Part shown: one piece after another, positions 1 through 6,554 of the stretch | Layout: each line of letters opens with the position of its first letter | How positions within the stretch are numbered: position 1 is the stretch's first letter | NCBI GenBank assembly: GCA_900770275.1 | Contig: CAAGJS010000286.1 | Span: forward strand, 1 to 9,195 | Length of the DNA stretch: 9,195 nt | DNA from: Erysipelotrichaceae bacterium | Lineage (GTDB): Bacteria > Bacillota_I > Bacilli_A > Erysipelotrichales > Erysipelotrichaceae | Direction: 5' to 3' | Made by a program: the position numbers and the translations under genes | Notes under the pieces: generated by a model | Seen by the model: only the letters and a program-made list of their open reading frames with translations | What the model was told of the DNA's origin: nothing | Databases searched by the model: none

Positions 1-135
1 CTCTTCTATGATTTCGCATTCAATGCAGGAAATGATCGATCCATAACTAAGGCAAGTACTTTGAGGCACATTCAAAAAAGCTTTATTTCAAGCCAAAATT
101 GTCTTGACTTAATAGGGAGATTGAAATACTTCTAG
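1..135 (+). CDS. Possible C-terminal end of an unidentified plus-strand protein (5' end outside window)
   Basis: Reading from base 1, a plus-strand frame stays open for 44 codons and ends at TAG (133-135). The product is basic, with a segment reading STLRHIQKSFISSQNCLDLI, and looks like a plausible protein C-terminus. The stretch is more AT-rich than the rest of the window, which could mean acquired DNA. A transposase end is one thought, but I cannot recognise a family from 44 residues. It is equally possible that the open frame is chance. It converges on groEL, so the stop signals at 185-289 would lie between the two genes. Confidence 0.35.
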   Translation, partial: LFYDFAFNAGNDRSITKASTLRHIQKSFISSQNCLDLIGRLKYF

Positions 136-184
136 TAAGCCCCCTATACATCCCAGAAACGCTCAAATTTCGAGATTATTACTC

Positions 185-209
185 TAAAAAGCCGCATAAA
201 TAAGCGACT
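185..209 (-). terminator. Second, weaker intrinsic terminator downstream of groEL
   Basis: On the minus strand AGTCGC (209-204) pairs with GCGGCT (195-190), six pairs including one G-U. The loop is eight bases and a run of T follows (to 186). It lies about 55 bases beyond the stronger hairpin at 264-289 and probably acts as a back-up stop. It does not pair as well on the plus strand, where a C-A mismatch appears. Confidence 0.5.
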
Positions 210-255
210 CTAATTTGAAACCTACCAACACTGTGCAAAAATGGATTCTAAAGCA

Positions 256-289
256 TAAAGAAAGGCCCGCAGCCGTTAAACTGCGAGCC
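256..289 (-). terminator. Intrinsic terminator of the groESL operon
   Basis: On the minus strand GGCTCGCAG (289-281) pairs with CTGCGGGCC (272-264), nine pairs with one G-U. The loop is eight bases and TTTCTTT follows. It lies 33 bases after the groEL stop codon, the expected place for the end of the groES-groEL transcript. Confidence 0.85.
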
Positions 290-322
290 ATACTTCTAAT
301 TTTTTCCTTTTCCTGTTCAGAA

Positions 323-1936
323 TCAATAGTCAGCCGGAGCAGGTGCAGCAGCAGGTGCCGGTTCCGGAATCGTCGTCACAGCAGCTTCCGTTGTGATGAA
401 CAGACCCGAAATGCTTGCCGCATTCAGCAGAGCACTGCGTGTAACCTTGGTCGGATCCAGGATGCCGGCCTTGAACATATCAACCCATTCGCCGTTCTTC
501 GCATTGAAGCCAACGTTGCCCTTCTGAGCAAGCTGCTTCTCAAGGATTTCGTTGCCATCATAGCCAGCGTTCTCCGCAATCTGCATGATCGGCTCCTTGA
601 GTGCATCCAAAACAACATTCATGCCCTTCTGCGTATCCGTAACATCGGACTTCAGAGAATCCTTAACGGACTTGTAAGCCTGCAGCAGAGCCAGACCGCC
701 ACCGCAGACAACGCCCTCTTCAACTGCAGCCTTCGTTGCGTTCAGAGCATCTTCGATACGAAGCTTCTTATCCTTGAGCTCGGTCTCCGTCGTAGCACCG
801 ACCTTGATCAGAGCCACGCCATTGGTCATCTTGCCAAGGCGTTCCAGCAGCTTCTTCTTGTCATAGTCAGAAGTCGTGTTCTCGATGGCAGCCTTGATCT
901 CCTCAACGCGTGCCTCAATATCAGCCTTCTTGCCATGGCCGCCGATGATCGTGGTCTTATCCTTGCCTACGACAACCTTCTTAGCCGTGCCAAGATCAGC
1001 CATCGTCATATCAGCCAGGTTCATGTTCAGATCCTTGGCATAGAACTTAGCACCTGTCATGCACGCAATATCAGCCAGCTGGTTCTTGCCATTGTCACCG
1101 AAGCCCGGAGCCTTCGTTGCAACAACATTGAACGTTCCGCGCAGCTTGTTGATGATGAGAGTGGACATAACTTCGTTATCATAATCATCCGCAATCAGCA
1201 GCAGTGCACGATTTGCCTTCACGACTTCCTCGAGAACCGGCAGAATATCCTGAATCGTGTTCACCTTCTGATCCGTAACCATGATCAGCGGATTGTCGAG
1301 CTCAACTTCGTTCTTCTCATGATCGGAAACCATGTACGGAGAAACAAAGCCCTTGTCATACTGCATGCCTTCGGTCACTTCAAGCTCTGTCTCGAAGGAC
1401 TTGGACTCATCAACATTGATGACACCATCGCGGCCAACCTTTTCCATAGCCTCAGCGATGATGGCACCGATCTCCTCACTGCCCGAAGAAATCGTCGCAA
1501 TGTTCTTGATATCAGCAGAAGTCGCAACTTTCTTGGAGTTTTTCAGCAGCTCATCCGCAACAGCATGCGCAGCCTTCTCCATGCCTTCCCGCATCAGAAC
1601 AGGGTTGGAACCCTTATCAACAGCCTTCAAGCCATTGGTAATCATTGCCTGCGCCAGCAGCGTAGCTGTTGTCGTACCATCACCAGCCTTCTCGTTGGTG
1701 TTGTTAGCGACTTCATACACGAGCTTAGCGCCCATGTTCTCATACTTGTCCTTGAGTTCGATTTCCTTAGCAATCGTGACACCATCGTTGGTGATGAGCG
1801 GTGAACCATAGCTCTTCTCCAGAACAACATTGCGGCCCTTCGGACCAAGCGTAACCTTTACCGCATCCGCCAGCTTATTGACGCCAGCCAGCATCTTGAC
1901 GCGGGCATCTTTTCCGTACTGAATATCCTTTGCCAT
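323..1936 (-). CDS. groEL: Chaperonin GroEL (Hsp60/Cpn60 large subunit)
   Basis: GroEL is the ATP-driven folding chamber of the cytosol, a double ring of 14 subunits capped by GroES. The 537-residue protein matches the family along its whole length: the N-terminal MAKDI start, the ATP-binding LGPKGRNV (30-37) and GDGTTTAT (85-92), the catalytic-type Asp in ITNDGV (48-53), the apical APGFGD segment, and the EDALNATKAAVEEG stretch holding the second catalytic Asp. The start has a purine-rich AGGAG (1953-1949) 12 bases upstream. The gene follows groES by 25 bases and shares its CIRCE-controlled promoter. The odd feature is the C-terminus: the usual GGM repeat tail is absent and replaced by a Pro/Ala-rich run ending in Asp-Tyr (about residues 522-537). 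Confidence 0.98.
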   Translation of the reverse strand: MAKDIQYGKDARVKMLAGVNKLADAVKVTLGPKGRNVVLEKSYGSPLITNDGVTIAKEIELKDKYENMGAKLVYEVANNTNEKAGDGTTTATLLAQAMITNGLKAVDKGSNPVLMREGMEKAAHAVADELLKNSKKVATSADIKNIATISSGSEEIGAIIAEAMEKVGRDGVINVDESKSFETELEVTEGMQYDKGFVSPYMVSDHEKNEVELDNPLIMVTDQKVNTIQDILPVLEEVVKANRALLLIADDYDNEVMSTLIINKLRGTFNVVATKAPGFGDNGKNQLADIACMTGAKFYAKDLNMNLADMTMADLGTAKKVVVGKDKTTIIGGHGKKADIEARVEEIKAAIENTTSDYDKKKLLERLGKMTNGVALIKVGATTETELKDKKLRIEDALNATKAAVEEGVVCGGGLALLQAYKSVKDSLKSDVTDTQKGMNVVLDALKEPIMQIAENAGYDGNEILEKQLAQKGNVGFNAKNGEWVDMFKAGILDPTKVTRSALLNAASISGLFITTEAAVTTIPEPAPAAAPAPADY

Positions 1937-1961
1937 ACTCTTATTGATCTCCTCTCAATTC

Positions 1962-2249
1962 TCAGTCTTCGACAACGGCCAGAATATCATCCGCCGAAAT
2001 CAGAAGATAATCTTCCTTCTTATAGGTAACATCCGTTCCCGAATACTTCTTGTAAATAACCTTCTCGCCCTTCTTGAGCTCGATCGGAATCAGCTTTCCA
2101 TCTTCCGTCTTGCCCGGACCGACAGCGACTACCTTGCCCAGGGACGGCTCATCCTTGGCTTCCTTTGTCGTCAGGATGATGCCCGACTCTGTCTTAACTT
2201 CTTCCTTCACTTTTTCCAGAACAACATAATCATGTAACGGCTTTAACAT
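1962..2249 (-). CDS. groES: Co-chaperonin GroES (Cpn10)
   Basis: GroES forms the seven-subunit lid that closes the GroEL folding chamber. The product is 95 residues, normal for the family. It starts MLKPLHDYVVLEK, has the mobile loop with the hydrophobic SGIIL contact (22-26), VAVGPGK (41-47), then KKGEKVIYKKYSGT (59-72) and a C-terminal ISADDILAV typical of Cpn10. GGAGGTG (2265-2259) sits nine bases before the ATG, a near-ideal ribosome binding site. It is the first gene of the heat-shock operon, and its leader contains a CIRCE operator, so HrcA repression is strongly implied although hrcA is not in the window. Confidence 0.98.
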   Translation of the reverse strand: MLKPLHDYVVLEKVKEEVKTESGIILTTKEAKDEPSLGKVVAVGPGKTEDGKLIPIELKKGEKVIYKKYSGTDVTYKKEDYLLISADDILAVVED

Positions 2250-2270
2250 ACCTATCTACACCTCCATGTA

Positions 2271-2297
2271 TCAGCACTTGAACTGTTCGAGTGCTAA
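2271..2297 (-). promoter_or_regulatory. CIRCE operator 1 (groES-proximal, in the 5' leader)
   Basis: This is a 27-base inverted repeat fitting the TTAGCACTC-N9-GAGTGCTAA consensus. One arm (2289-2297) is perfect and the other (2271-2279, TCAGCACTT) has two changes. CIRCE is the binding site of the HrcA repressor, which is released under heat or unfolded-protein stress. It lies between the predicted transcription start and the groES ribosome binding site, so it would be transcribed and could also fold as an RNA hairpin. Confidence 0.93.
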
Positions 2298-2309
2298 CCA
2301 ACACTCCAT

Positions 2310-2338
2310 ATACTATCCACCTCTTAGCACTATGTCAA
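2310..2338 (-). promoter_or_regulatory. Sigma-A promoter of groESL
   Basis: On the minus strand a perfect TTGACA -35 box (2338-2333) is followed after 17 bases by TAGTAT (2315-2310), four of six matches to the -10 consensus. This puts the start of transcription near 2303, just before CIRCE 1. The -35 box lies wholly inside the nine-base spacer of CIRCE 2, so HrcA bound there should block polymerase directly. Confidence 0.75.
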
Positions 2339-2350
2339 TATGAGTGCTAA
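2324..2350 (-). promoter_or_regulatory. CIRCE operator 2 (distal, overlapping the -35 box)
   Basis: TTAGCACTA (2324-2332), a nine-base spacer, then GAGTGCTAA (2342-2350), with a single departure from the CIRCE consensus. It is better conserved than CIRCE 1. It begins 12 bases after the stop of the glycosyltransferase gene ending at 2363, so the control region is packed tightly against the neighbouring operon. Confidence 0.95.
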
Positions 2351-2362
2351 AAATTTTTCAGC

Positions 2363-3559
2363 CTAATTTTCAAGAATGTCGTGATACAGCCGCAGATAAG
2401 AATCACAGAAAATCTGCTGCGTATAATGTTCCAGTACATGCCTGCGGCACAGTTCACTGATTTCTGCCTTTTTCTCTGCCATCTCGATGACATTGTTTCT
2501 TAAAGTTTCATCATCACCGACAGGCACTTTTCTGCCAATCATATCGGTGACCATTTCCCCGGCACCGCCCGCATCAAACGTAACAACCGGCGTCCCGCAG
2601 GAAAACGCCTCCAGATTGACTGTCGGAAAATTATCTTCATGGGTCGGATTCACGAATACATCCGCAGCAGAGTAATATTCTGCCATTTCTTCCTTGCTAG
2701 AGGTGCGAAGCTGTACGATCACATTTGAAGGAAAATCATTTCGATGCTCCTCGGGGACGCCAACCAATACCAGACGATAATCCTCCGGAAGAGATTTGCT
2801 CAAAGCGATCAGATTATCCTTTCCTTTAGCCGTCGATACAGTCATGGCCGCATTGAGAACCATCTTCTTTCCGGCAATGCCGAGTTTTTCTTTCAGATTT
2901 GAAAGGGCTGGCCTGAAGATATCGGTATCGATTCCATTCGGGATGACGGTGCATGGACGATCCTTCAGAAACGACTTCTCTACTTCGCCTTTCAGCCAAT
3001 GACTCGGTGTCACCAGAAACAGCGAAGGAATAAGAGAGGATGATTCTTTCTTGCGCTCATAGTTCTTTTTACTGTTATCAAAAAACCAGGAATAGCGTTT
3101 ATACAGCGGACAGTCATGGCACTCCAATTGCCACTTATCGCACTGCACCATCAGATAATACGGACAGTATCCGGTAAATTCCCAGCAGTCATGCAGCGTA
3201 TGGACCACGGGGATCTTCTTTTCACCGAGCCACCGATAAAACATTTCAAGATTCAGATCATGTCCATGAATGTTATGAATCTGAACAAGATCCGGCTCAT
3301 ACTCTTCCAGCATGGAGATCAGACGCTTCGTCGCCACGGCAGACTGAAAACCATAGCTGCCCGTCAGACGTGACAGTGCCGCATTCATCTTGATCTCACG
3401 ATGCGACGAATAGCATACGGCATTGGGGTCCTTTACTCCTGTATCAAAGGTATAGAACATCCGATTCTCGACACCTGCCTTTGTCATCGCCTGGGACAAG
3501 AGACGCATCAGACTGCCCGTCGATCCGCCAAGCTGACTGTTGATCTGAGCAATTTTCAT
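2363..3559 (-). CDS. GT4-type glycosyltransferase (GT-B fold)
   Basis: The predicted enzyme moves a sugar from a nucleotide-activated donor onto a growing surface glycan; donor and acceptor cannot be read from sequence. The 398 residues fit a GT-B protein. There is an N-terminal glycine-rich loop (GGSTGS, 11-16), IHNIHGHDLN (94-103), and HTLHDCWEFTGYC (120-132), as in the colanic-acid-type GT4 enzymes. VIPNGID follows (205-211), with the donor-site motif EDNFPTVNLEAFSCGTPVV (308-326). Five cysteines cluster at 124, 132, 140, 147 and 150, which may be structural or metal-binding. No membrane segments are seen. The start codon overlaps the preceding gene's stop by four bases (ATGA), implying translational coupling. 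It is the last gene of the glycosyltransferase run, and groES follows with no obvious terminator. Confidence 0.85.
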   Translation of the reverse strand: MKIAQINSQLGGSTGSLMRLLSQAMTKAGVENRMFYTFDTGVKDPNAVCYSSHREIKMNAALSRLTGSYGFQSAVATKRLISMLEEYEPDLVQIHNIHGHDLNLEMFYRWLGEKKIPVVHTLHDCWEFTGYCPYYLMVQCDKWQLECHDCPLYKRYSWFFDNSKKNYERKKESSSLIPSLFLVTPSHWLKGEVEKSFLKDRPCTVIPNGIDTDIFRPALSNLKEKLGIAGKKMVLNAAMTVSTAKGKDNLIALSKSLPEDYRLVLVGVPEEHRNDFPSNVIVQLRTSSKEEMAEYYSAADVFVNPTHEDNFPTVNLEAFSCGTPVVTFDAGGAGEMVTDMIGRKVPVGDDETLRNNVIEMAEKKAEISELCRRHVLEHYTQQIFCDSYLRLYHDILEN

Positions 3560-4863
3560 TGAGAACCTTTCCTTTCAGCTAATGAATCAAAGATTTCTTC
3601 CAGGCGTTTCAGGTTACGTTCGTGGCTATGATTCTTTTCGAGGCAATCATAAGCCTGTTTCTGCCAGTACAAATAGTTTTCATCCAGTTCTTTGATTCCA
3701 TCTTCAATGTGGTCCGGATCATGGACCACAACAGACGCATGTTCACGTTCCAAATACCGTGCACCGGCACTGCTTTCATCCGCAATGCAAAGCACCGGAG
3801 CCCCGCTCTGCAGACAGTCAATGATCTTCGTTGAAAACGACAGCTTCACTTTTTCAATCGACTCCGTATCAAAACCTTCCGCATGGACTGCGATATCACT
3901 GTTTTGGTATTCCTGCAGAAGCTGCGGATAGGAGATCTTTCCTTCAAAGAACGAATTCTCGCGATCATTGAGAATGCGCATACTCTGCTCGCTTACCGGA
4001 CTTCCGGAATATATGTACAGCTCATAGCGGTGGCCATGTTCATTCAGTTTCTGAATCGCTTGGACAAGCTGAACCAGTGTCTCTTCCCTGCCAAAGTAAA
4101 TGCCGCCGCCATAGATCAGACGAAGAACCGGTTGCTTCACATGTGCCTGATAGGGGATCACGGCACTTTTCTTGATTACTTCCAGAGGCTTTCCATAAAT
4201 GGGTTCATAAGCATCCGCCTGTTCCTGCGTCATTGTCAGAAGGCAGTCAATCCGTGAAAACATCTTCTTCAGATTATTCTGAAGTGCATGATGATACCAA
4301 AGACGAAGCGGCGTCTTCTTCACTGGTTCTGGATAATAATGATCATCCGAAATCAGCGATATCATCGGTAATCCGGTATGATCCTTGATCTTTGAAAAGA
4401 TCCGCGTCATACGCAGATTGCCATAGACCGGTGCATAGATGACGTCCGGCTGAAAATCATCAATGAACGCATACAGAGCATCGTTATCTACCTTTGCCAT
4501 CTTCCATGCCAGTTCACGCGCCAGCATTCCGTAGAAACTGTTGTGCTTCCGGGCCTTGGCGTCAAAGGAATCTGAAGAGGTCTCTTCCGTGGTATCGGAT
4601 GAATTCTGCTGGTCAGGCTCACCCGTTTCCCATGCCCGACCGATCTTCTTATGCTTCAGAAGATTCTGCAGGACCATGTAGTCCGTTACCTGAAAATACT
4701 TGTGGCACAGGCTGTTATGAGGTTCCCCTGGCCGGAAATAGATATTGGCAAATTCCGCCGGGAATCCCGTAAAGAAATTGCTCAGCGTATTGCCCGTATT
4801 GTTTTCCTCTGCCCAGGCCGGCTCTGAAAGAACCAGTATGCGAAGTTTTCTCTGCTCAGCCAT
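3556..4863 (-). CDS. Glycosyltransferase, GT4-like (GT-B fold)
   Basis: This 435-residue cytosolic protein looks like a GT-B glycosyltransferase, probably acting with its two neighbours on one surface polymer or glycolipid. Visible features are an N-terminal strand with LVLSEPAWAEENNTGNTLSNF (about 10-30), the inter-strand DVIYAPVYGNLR (140-151), and a C-terminal domain starting near IYGGGIYFGRE (250-260). The FSTKIIDCLQSGAPVLCI segment (343-360) matches the donor-binding end of GT4 enzymes. A Ser/Thr/Glu/Asp-rich hydrophilic stretch at 81-106 looks like a disordered insert. I chose the ATG at 4863 because AAAGGGAG stands about seven bases upstream; a longer in-frame start at 4902 would add 13 basic residues deep inside the preceding gene. 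It overlaps the upstream gene by eight bases and the downstream gene by four. The exact sugar is unknown. Confidence 0.75.
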   Translation of the reverse strand: MAEQRKLRILVLSEPAWAEENNTGNTLSNFFTGFPAEFANIYFRPGEPHNSLCHKYFQVTDYMVLQNLLKHKKIGRAWETGEPDQQNSSDTTEETSSDSFDAKARKHNSFYGMLARELAWKMAKVDNDALYAFIDDFQPDVIYAPVYGNLRMTRIFSKIKDHTGLPMISLISDDHYYPEPVKKTPLRLWYHHALQNNLKKMFSRIDCLLTMTQEQADAYEPIYGKPLEVIKKSAVIPYQAHVKQPVLRLIYGGGIYFGREETLVQLVQAIQKLNEHGHRYELYIYSGSPVSEQSMRILNDRENSFFEGKISYPQLLQEYQNSDIAVHAEGFDTESIEKVKLSFSTKIIDCLQSGAPVLCIADESSAGARYLEREHASVVVHDPDHIEDGIKELDENYLYWQKQAYDCLEKNHSHERNLKRLEEIFDSLAERKGSQ

Positions 4864-5800
4864 GGATCTGCTCCCTTTGCGGCTTGATCGCTTTGAAGCC
4901 ATATGACTTCTTGTTAATTACGCGGTCCGCAAGATAAAACGTATAGCGCAGCCACAGCGAAAATGGCACCTTGCATTTCTTCATATTTGCGATGGCATCT
5001 TTCTGCATATGATCCGGAATCGAATGGCGCCAGCGTTCCAGCGCAATTGTCCAGTACACCCCATTGCGCTCCCGTTCATCCATCTTGTCAATCTCAGGTC
5101 CAAAGGTTTCCAGATACTTTTGATCCATTCCAAGAAATTTTGGATAGTCACGCTTGATTTCACGGATCTCATAATGGATCGTAAGCAGATCTTCATCGAG
5201 ATAAGCGAGCTTCCCAATCTTGGTCAGACGGGTCAGAAACTCCAGGTCCTGATTGAACCGGAACGATTCATCATAGCCCCCGATCGCCAACGCTGAGGAC
5301 GTACGAACCAGAAGATTTGAGCCACTGCCAACATATACCGAACGCGCCATTGTCCAAGGATAAACATATCCTTCAATGGTTTCCGCATTGCGGATCATTC
5401 CCCCATCACTGTTCAGACGATGATAGCTGCAATAACAGCAGGAATAGTCATTCCCATTGTCTCTCAGGCACTTCCTCTGTTTTTCCAGCTTGTCCGGTGC
5501 AATTTCATCATCGTCGTCCAAGAAGGTAATGAATTCCCCATTGGCCTGTTTCAGACCGCGGTTGCGGCTGTAGGAACCGCCGCCGTTTTTCTCATTGATG
5601 AGATAGTGGATCCTGGTTATCTGTCCGCTTTCTTTTAATGCATTTTCTGTCGCAAGCTGTTCAGCGCTCCCTTTCCCATTATCATCCACAACAAAAACCT
5701 CAACGTCGCAGGTCTGTGCCAGCGCACTTTCCACGGCACGCGTAATCCGGTCCGGACGATGATAGGTTGGAATGACAATGGTAACTAGGTTTTCGTCCAT
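4856..5800 (-). CDS. GT2-type glycosyltransferase (GT-A fold)
   Basis: This is an inverting family-2 glycosyltransferase of 314 residues, first gene of the glycan operon. It opens with VTIVIPTYHRPDRITRAVES (6-25), the classic GT2 start. VVDDN (37-41) is the nucleotide-sugar site, GGGSYSRNRGL (73-83) matches the usual ARNxG region, and FLDDDDE (93-99) is the metal-binding acidic motif. The C-terminal half has SGSNLLVRTSSALAIGGYDE and FNQDLEFLTRL, matching the conserved GG(F/Y)DE and ED-type acceptor region. There is no transmembrane tail, so it is probably a soluble enzyme working at the membrane face. The ATG at 5800 is preferred because AAGG lies eight bases upstream; a TTG at 5815 would overlap that binding site. 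Its last eight bases overlap the next gene. Confidence 0.9.
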   Translation of the reverse strand: MDENLVTIVIPTYHRPDRITRAVESALAQTCDVEVFVVDDNGKGSAEQLATENALKESGQITRIHYLINEKNGGGSYSRNRGLKQANGEFITFLDDDDEIAPDKLEKQRKCLRDNGNDYSCCYCSYHRLNSDGGMIRNAETIEGYVYPWTMARSVYVGSGSNLLVRTSSALAIGGYDESFRFNQDLEFLTRLTKIGKLAYLDEDLLTIHYEIREIKRDYPKFLGMDQKYLETFGPEIDKMDERERNGVYWTIALERWRHSIPDHMQKDAIANMKKCKVPFSLWLRYTFYLADRVINKKSYGFKAIKPQREQIHG

Positions 5801-5970
5801 AACTATATCCTTCAATGCTTTACACTTTTCTTTTGTACTGATCTTCAGCGGAAGAAAACTGCCCGAGCATTAACTGGCAGATTCCTCCTGTCACCGCAAC
5901 AATTTTACCCTGACAGTTACGCTGTTCCCACTAAAAACGGGAAATGATAGAATAGTTGCAAGGTAATTTT
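5801..5970. promoter_or_regulatory. Divergent intergenic control region between the glycosyltransferase operon and the thioredoxin-like gene
   Basis: The 170 bases must hold the promoters of both flanking genes. An inverted repeat CTGTCA (5888-5893) and TGACAG (5911-5916), 17 bases apart, puts a -35-like TGACA on each strand pointing outward. On the minus strand TAAAAT (5907-5902) is a possible -10, but I find no good -35 for it. A five-pair hairpin on the minus strand (CTGCC 5880-5876 with GGCAG 5863-5859) is followed by TTTTCTTC and could be a weak attenuator. None of this is firm for the minus strand. Confidence 0.4.
5925..5953 (+). promoter_or_regulatory. Candidate promoter of the thioredoxin-like gene
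   Basis: TTCCCA (5925-5930), 17 bases, then TAGAAT (5948-5953) preceded by TG at 5945-5946, which makes an extended -10. The predicted start of transcription near 5960 would fall on the ribosome binding site, which is awkward. A rival pair is CTGACA (5910-5915) with TAAAAA (5932-5937) at 16 bases, giving a leader of about 27 bases. Confidence 0.4.
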
Positions 5971-6498
5971 ATGCTCAAACGGATTATGTTGACACTCATG
6001 GCCTTACTGGCCATTTATTCCGGCGTCGTCGTTGTCTATCTCAGCAACAAGCCGGAGCTGGCGGAAACCAGCGCCTTCGCCCAGAATAACGGCAGCACGC
6101 TTTACTATGACACGCTGCGCGACTATACGCTCAACAGCGGCGCTTCTGCGACACATTACTACTTCTTCTGCACCAGTGAAGATAACAACTGTGCCTTCGT
6201 GGAAGATACCGTGATGCGGGATACGGAACGGGAAACCGGTCTGACACTGTCGTCTTTGATTGAATACGTTGATATTACGGATCTTGTAGATAATATGAAT
6301 GTCAACCGCCTCTATACCGACTGGACGGTTTCTTCCTATCCTGCCTTCGTTGCCGTGAAGAACGACAATGGCGAGATCAAGATTGAAAACACGCTGGAAT
6401 GGACAGACGATAACCCGATCAGCAGCCAGACGCTGATCAGCTGGCTTGAGCTCAATAAGCTCTACAATACGCCGGCACCTACTTCCGCAGCTCAGTAA
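5971..6498 (+). CDS. Membrane-anchored extracytoplasmic protein with a thioredoxin-like fold (atypical C-x6-C)
   Basis: I do not recognise a named family. The 175-residue product has a basic start (MLKR) and one hydrophobic segment (5-24) without a lipobox, so it is likely a signal anchor with the rest outside the membrane. Residues 62-75 read HYYFFCTSEDNNCA, a strand followed by two cysteines in the place where thioredoxins carry CxxC, but six residues apart. SSYPAFVAVKN (121-131) resembles the cis-proline loop and following strand. The C-terminal helix ISWLELNKLY fits the last thioredoxin helix. A role in envelope redox or as a non-catalytic fold is inference. The ATG at 5971 is chosen because AAGG (5960-5963) sits seven bases upstream; an in-frame TTG at 5956 overlaps it. 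It is a single-gene unit ended by the hairpin at 6509-6541. Confidence 0.75.
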   Translation: MLKRIMLTLMALLAIYSGVVVVYLSNKPELAETSAFAQNNGSTLYYDTLRDYTLNSGASATHYYFFCTSEDNNCAFVEDTVMRDTERETGLTLSSLIEYVDITDLVDNMNVNRLYTDWTVSSYPAFVAVKNDNGEIKIENTLEWTDDNPISSQTLISWLELNKLYNTPAPTSAAQ

Positions 6499-6508
6499 AA
6501 CGTTAATG

Positions 6509-6541
6509 AAAAGGCCATTAGCTTTCGCTAATGACCTTTTT
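6509..6541. terminator. Bidirectional intrinsic terminator between convergent genes
   Basis: AAAAGGCCATTAGC (6509-6522) pairs with GCTAATGACCTTTT (6527-6540) around a TTTC loop, with one internal mismatch. On the minus strand the loop is GAAA, a stable tetraloop closed by C-G. T-runs leave the hairpin on both strands. It lies 10 bases after the stop of the plus-strand gene and 14 bases after the stop of the minus-strand gene, so it serves both. Confidence 0.88.
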
Positions 6542-6554
6542 CCATATTGGTAAC

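Noticed and set aside
215..1804. Long plus-strand open frame (529 codons) opposite groEL
   Set aside because: It is antisense to a certain groEL and arises from groEL codon bias. The translation has no domain-like pattern, and no convincing ribosome binding site was seen.
2271..2350. Reading the two inverted repeats as terminators
   Set aside because: They match the CIRCE consensus almost exactly and have no following T-run.
4864..4902. Upstream in-frame start for the GT4-like transferase
   Set aside because: It would add 13 Arg/Lys/Ser-rich residues within the preceding gene, and the ATG at 4863 has a strong AAAGGGAG at the right distance.
5801..5970. Riboswitch or small RNA in the divergent spacer
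   Set aside because: Only short hairpins are present, and no known riboswitch core was recognised.
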